NCBI GenBank assembly: GCA_964036155.1
Contig: OZ038423.1
Location: forward strand, 9,315,249-9,379,248
Direction: 5' to 3'
DNA: 64,000 bases
From: Diploscapter coronatus
Taxonomy: Eukaryota > Nematoda > Chromadorea > Rhabditida > Rhabditidae
Under the pieces are notes generated by a model. It saw only the letters and a list, made by a program, of their open reading frames with translations. It did no database searches and was not told the origin of the DNA. Shown piece by piece: positions 63,636 to 64,000 of the stretch. The position numbers and the translations under genes are program-made. How positions within the stretch are numbered: the first letter of the stretch is position 1; the number at the start of each line of letters is the position of its first letter.

Positions 63636-64000
63636 GTTAGCTATTTAAAATTTTTTCACTTGATTTATTTTATTAGATTTTGAGAATAGTTTATCGCATG
63701 CTTACTTACCATTGTGAGATTTTTCCATGAAATATCTATCTTTCCTGAAACTAATCAAATGTGTAGTCTGAATGTTCTCATATTTTTGCATAGAACTGAA
63801 TTTTTGAAGTCTCATTTTCACAGAAATATTTTTCCTTGAAAAAGCTTTGACAAAAAGGCTCGAGGAAGTAAAGCACGGTTCGAAAAATCATGACACGTTT
63901 ACATTTACAATTTTTTCTCAAAAACGGATTAGATTACAAAGTTCGGAAAATTTTTGAGGCGAAAGAATGAAAATACGAAAATTGTCTGGCAATTTTTGTG

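Overview
The window reads as a nuclear segment of a rhabditid nematode. The genes are split by many short introns (mostly 36-60 nt, T-rich, usually ending TTTCAG or TTTAG), bare TTTCAG acceptors sit just upstream of several start codons as expected for spliced-leader addition, and the proteins resemble Caenorhabditis orthologues. The order uev-3-like, rab-5, nmat-2-like matches my recollection of the C. elegans F26H9 region on chromosome I; I could not check this. Exons were joined by hand from open frames, splice signals and phase, so small boundary errors are possible.

Layout, left to right. 40-4622 (-): an NCKX-type Na+/Ca2+,K+ exchanger, cut by the left edge, with a small secreted-protein gene (2858-3875, +) nested in one of its introns. 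4623-14812: about 10 kb with no convincing gene, several small transposon remnants and two possible minus-strand upstream exons. 14813-16255 (+): lambda-crystallin/L-gulonate dehydrogenase-like enzyme. 16533-19444 (-): an HSP70 ATPase domain followed at once by kelch repeats, probably one fused gene. 21244-23608 (+): an SR splicing factor. 24288-26913 (+): a CABLES-type cyclin-box protein. 27724-33455 (-): translation elongation factor 2. 36830-37664 (-): a TMEM134/DUF872 membrane protein. 43560-45222 (+): a tandem-repeat galectin with eroded sugar-binding residues. 46291-48392 (-): a UEV (catalytically dead E2). 49399-51130 (-): RAB-5. 53138-54797 (+): NMN adenylyltransferase. 56296 to the right edge (+): a long gene, probably PHACTR-like, with a 6.35-kb first intron.

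Most genes are housekeeping or signalling genes without an obvious shared pathway. Accessory DNA consists of non-autonomous transposons: several hAT-like elements with CAGGG or TAGGG ends and 8-bp target duplications (the largest 972 bp), and several TA-flanked mariner-like or palindromic elements lying in introns and intergenic DNA.

The most unusual item is the HSP70 ATPase-kelch arrangement at 16533-19444. A 57-nt GT-AG intron would join the two domains in frame; without that splice, the HSP70 part ends at a stop 39 nt before the first kelch methionine. I saw no tRNA, rRNA or CRISPR array.
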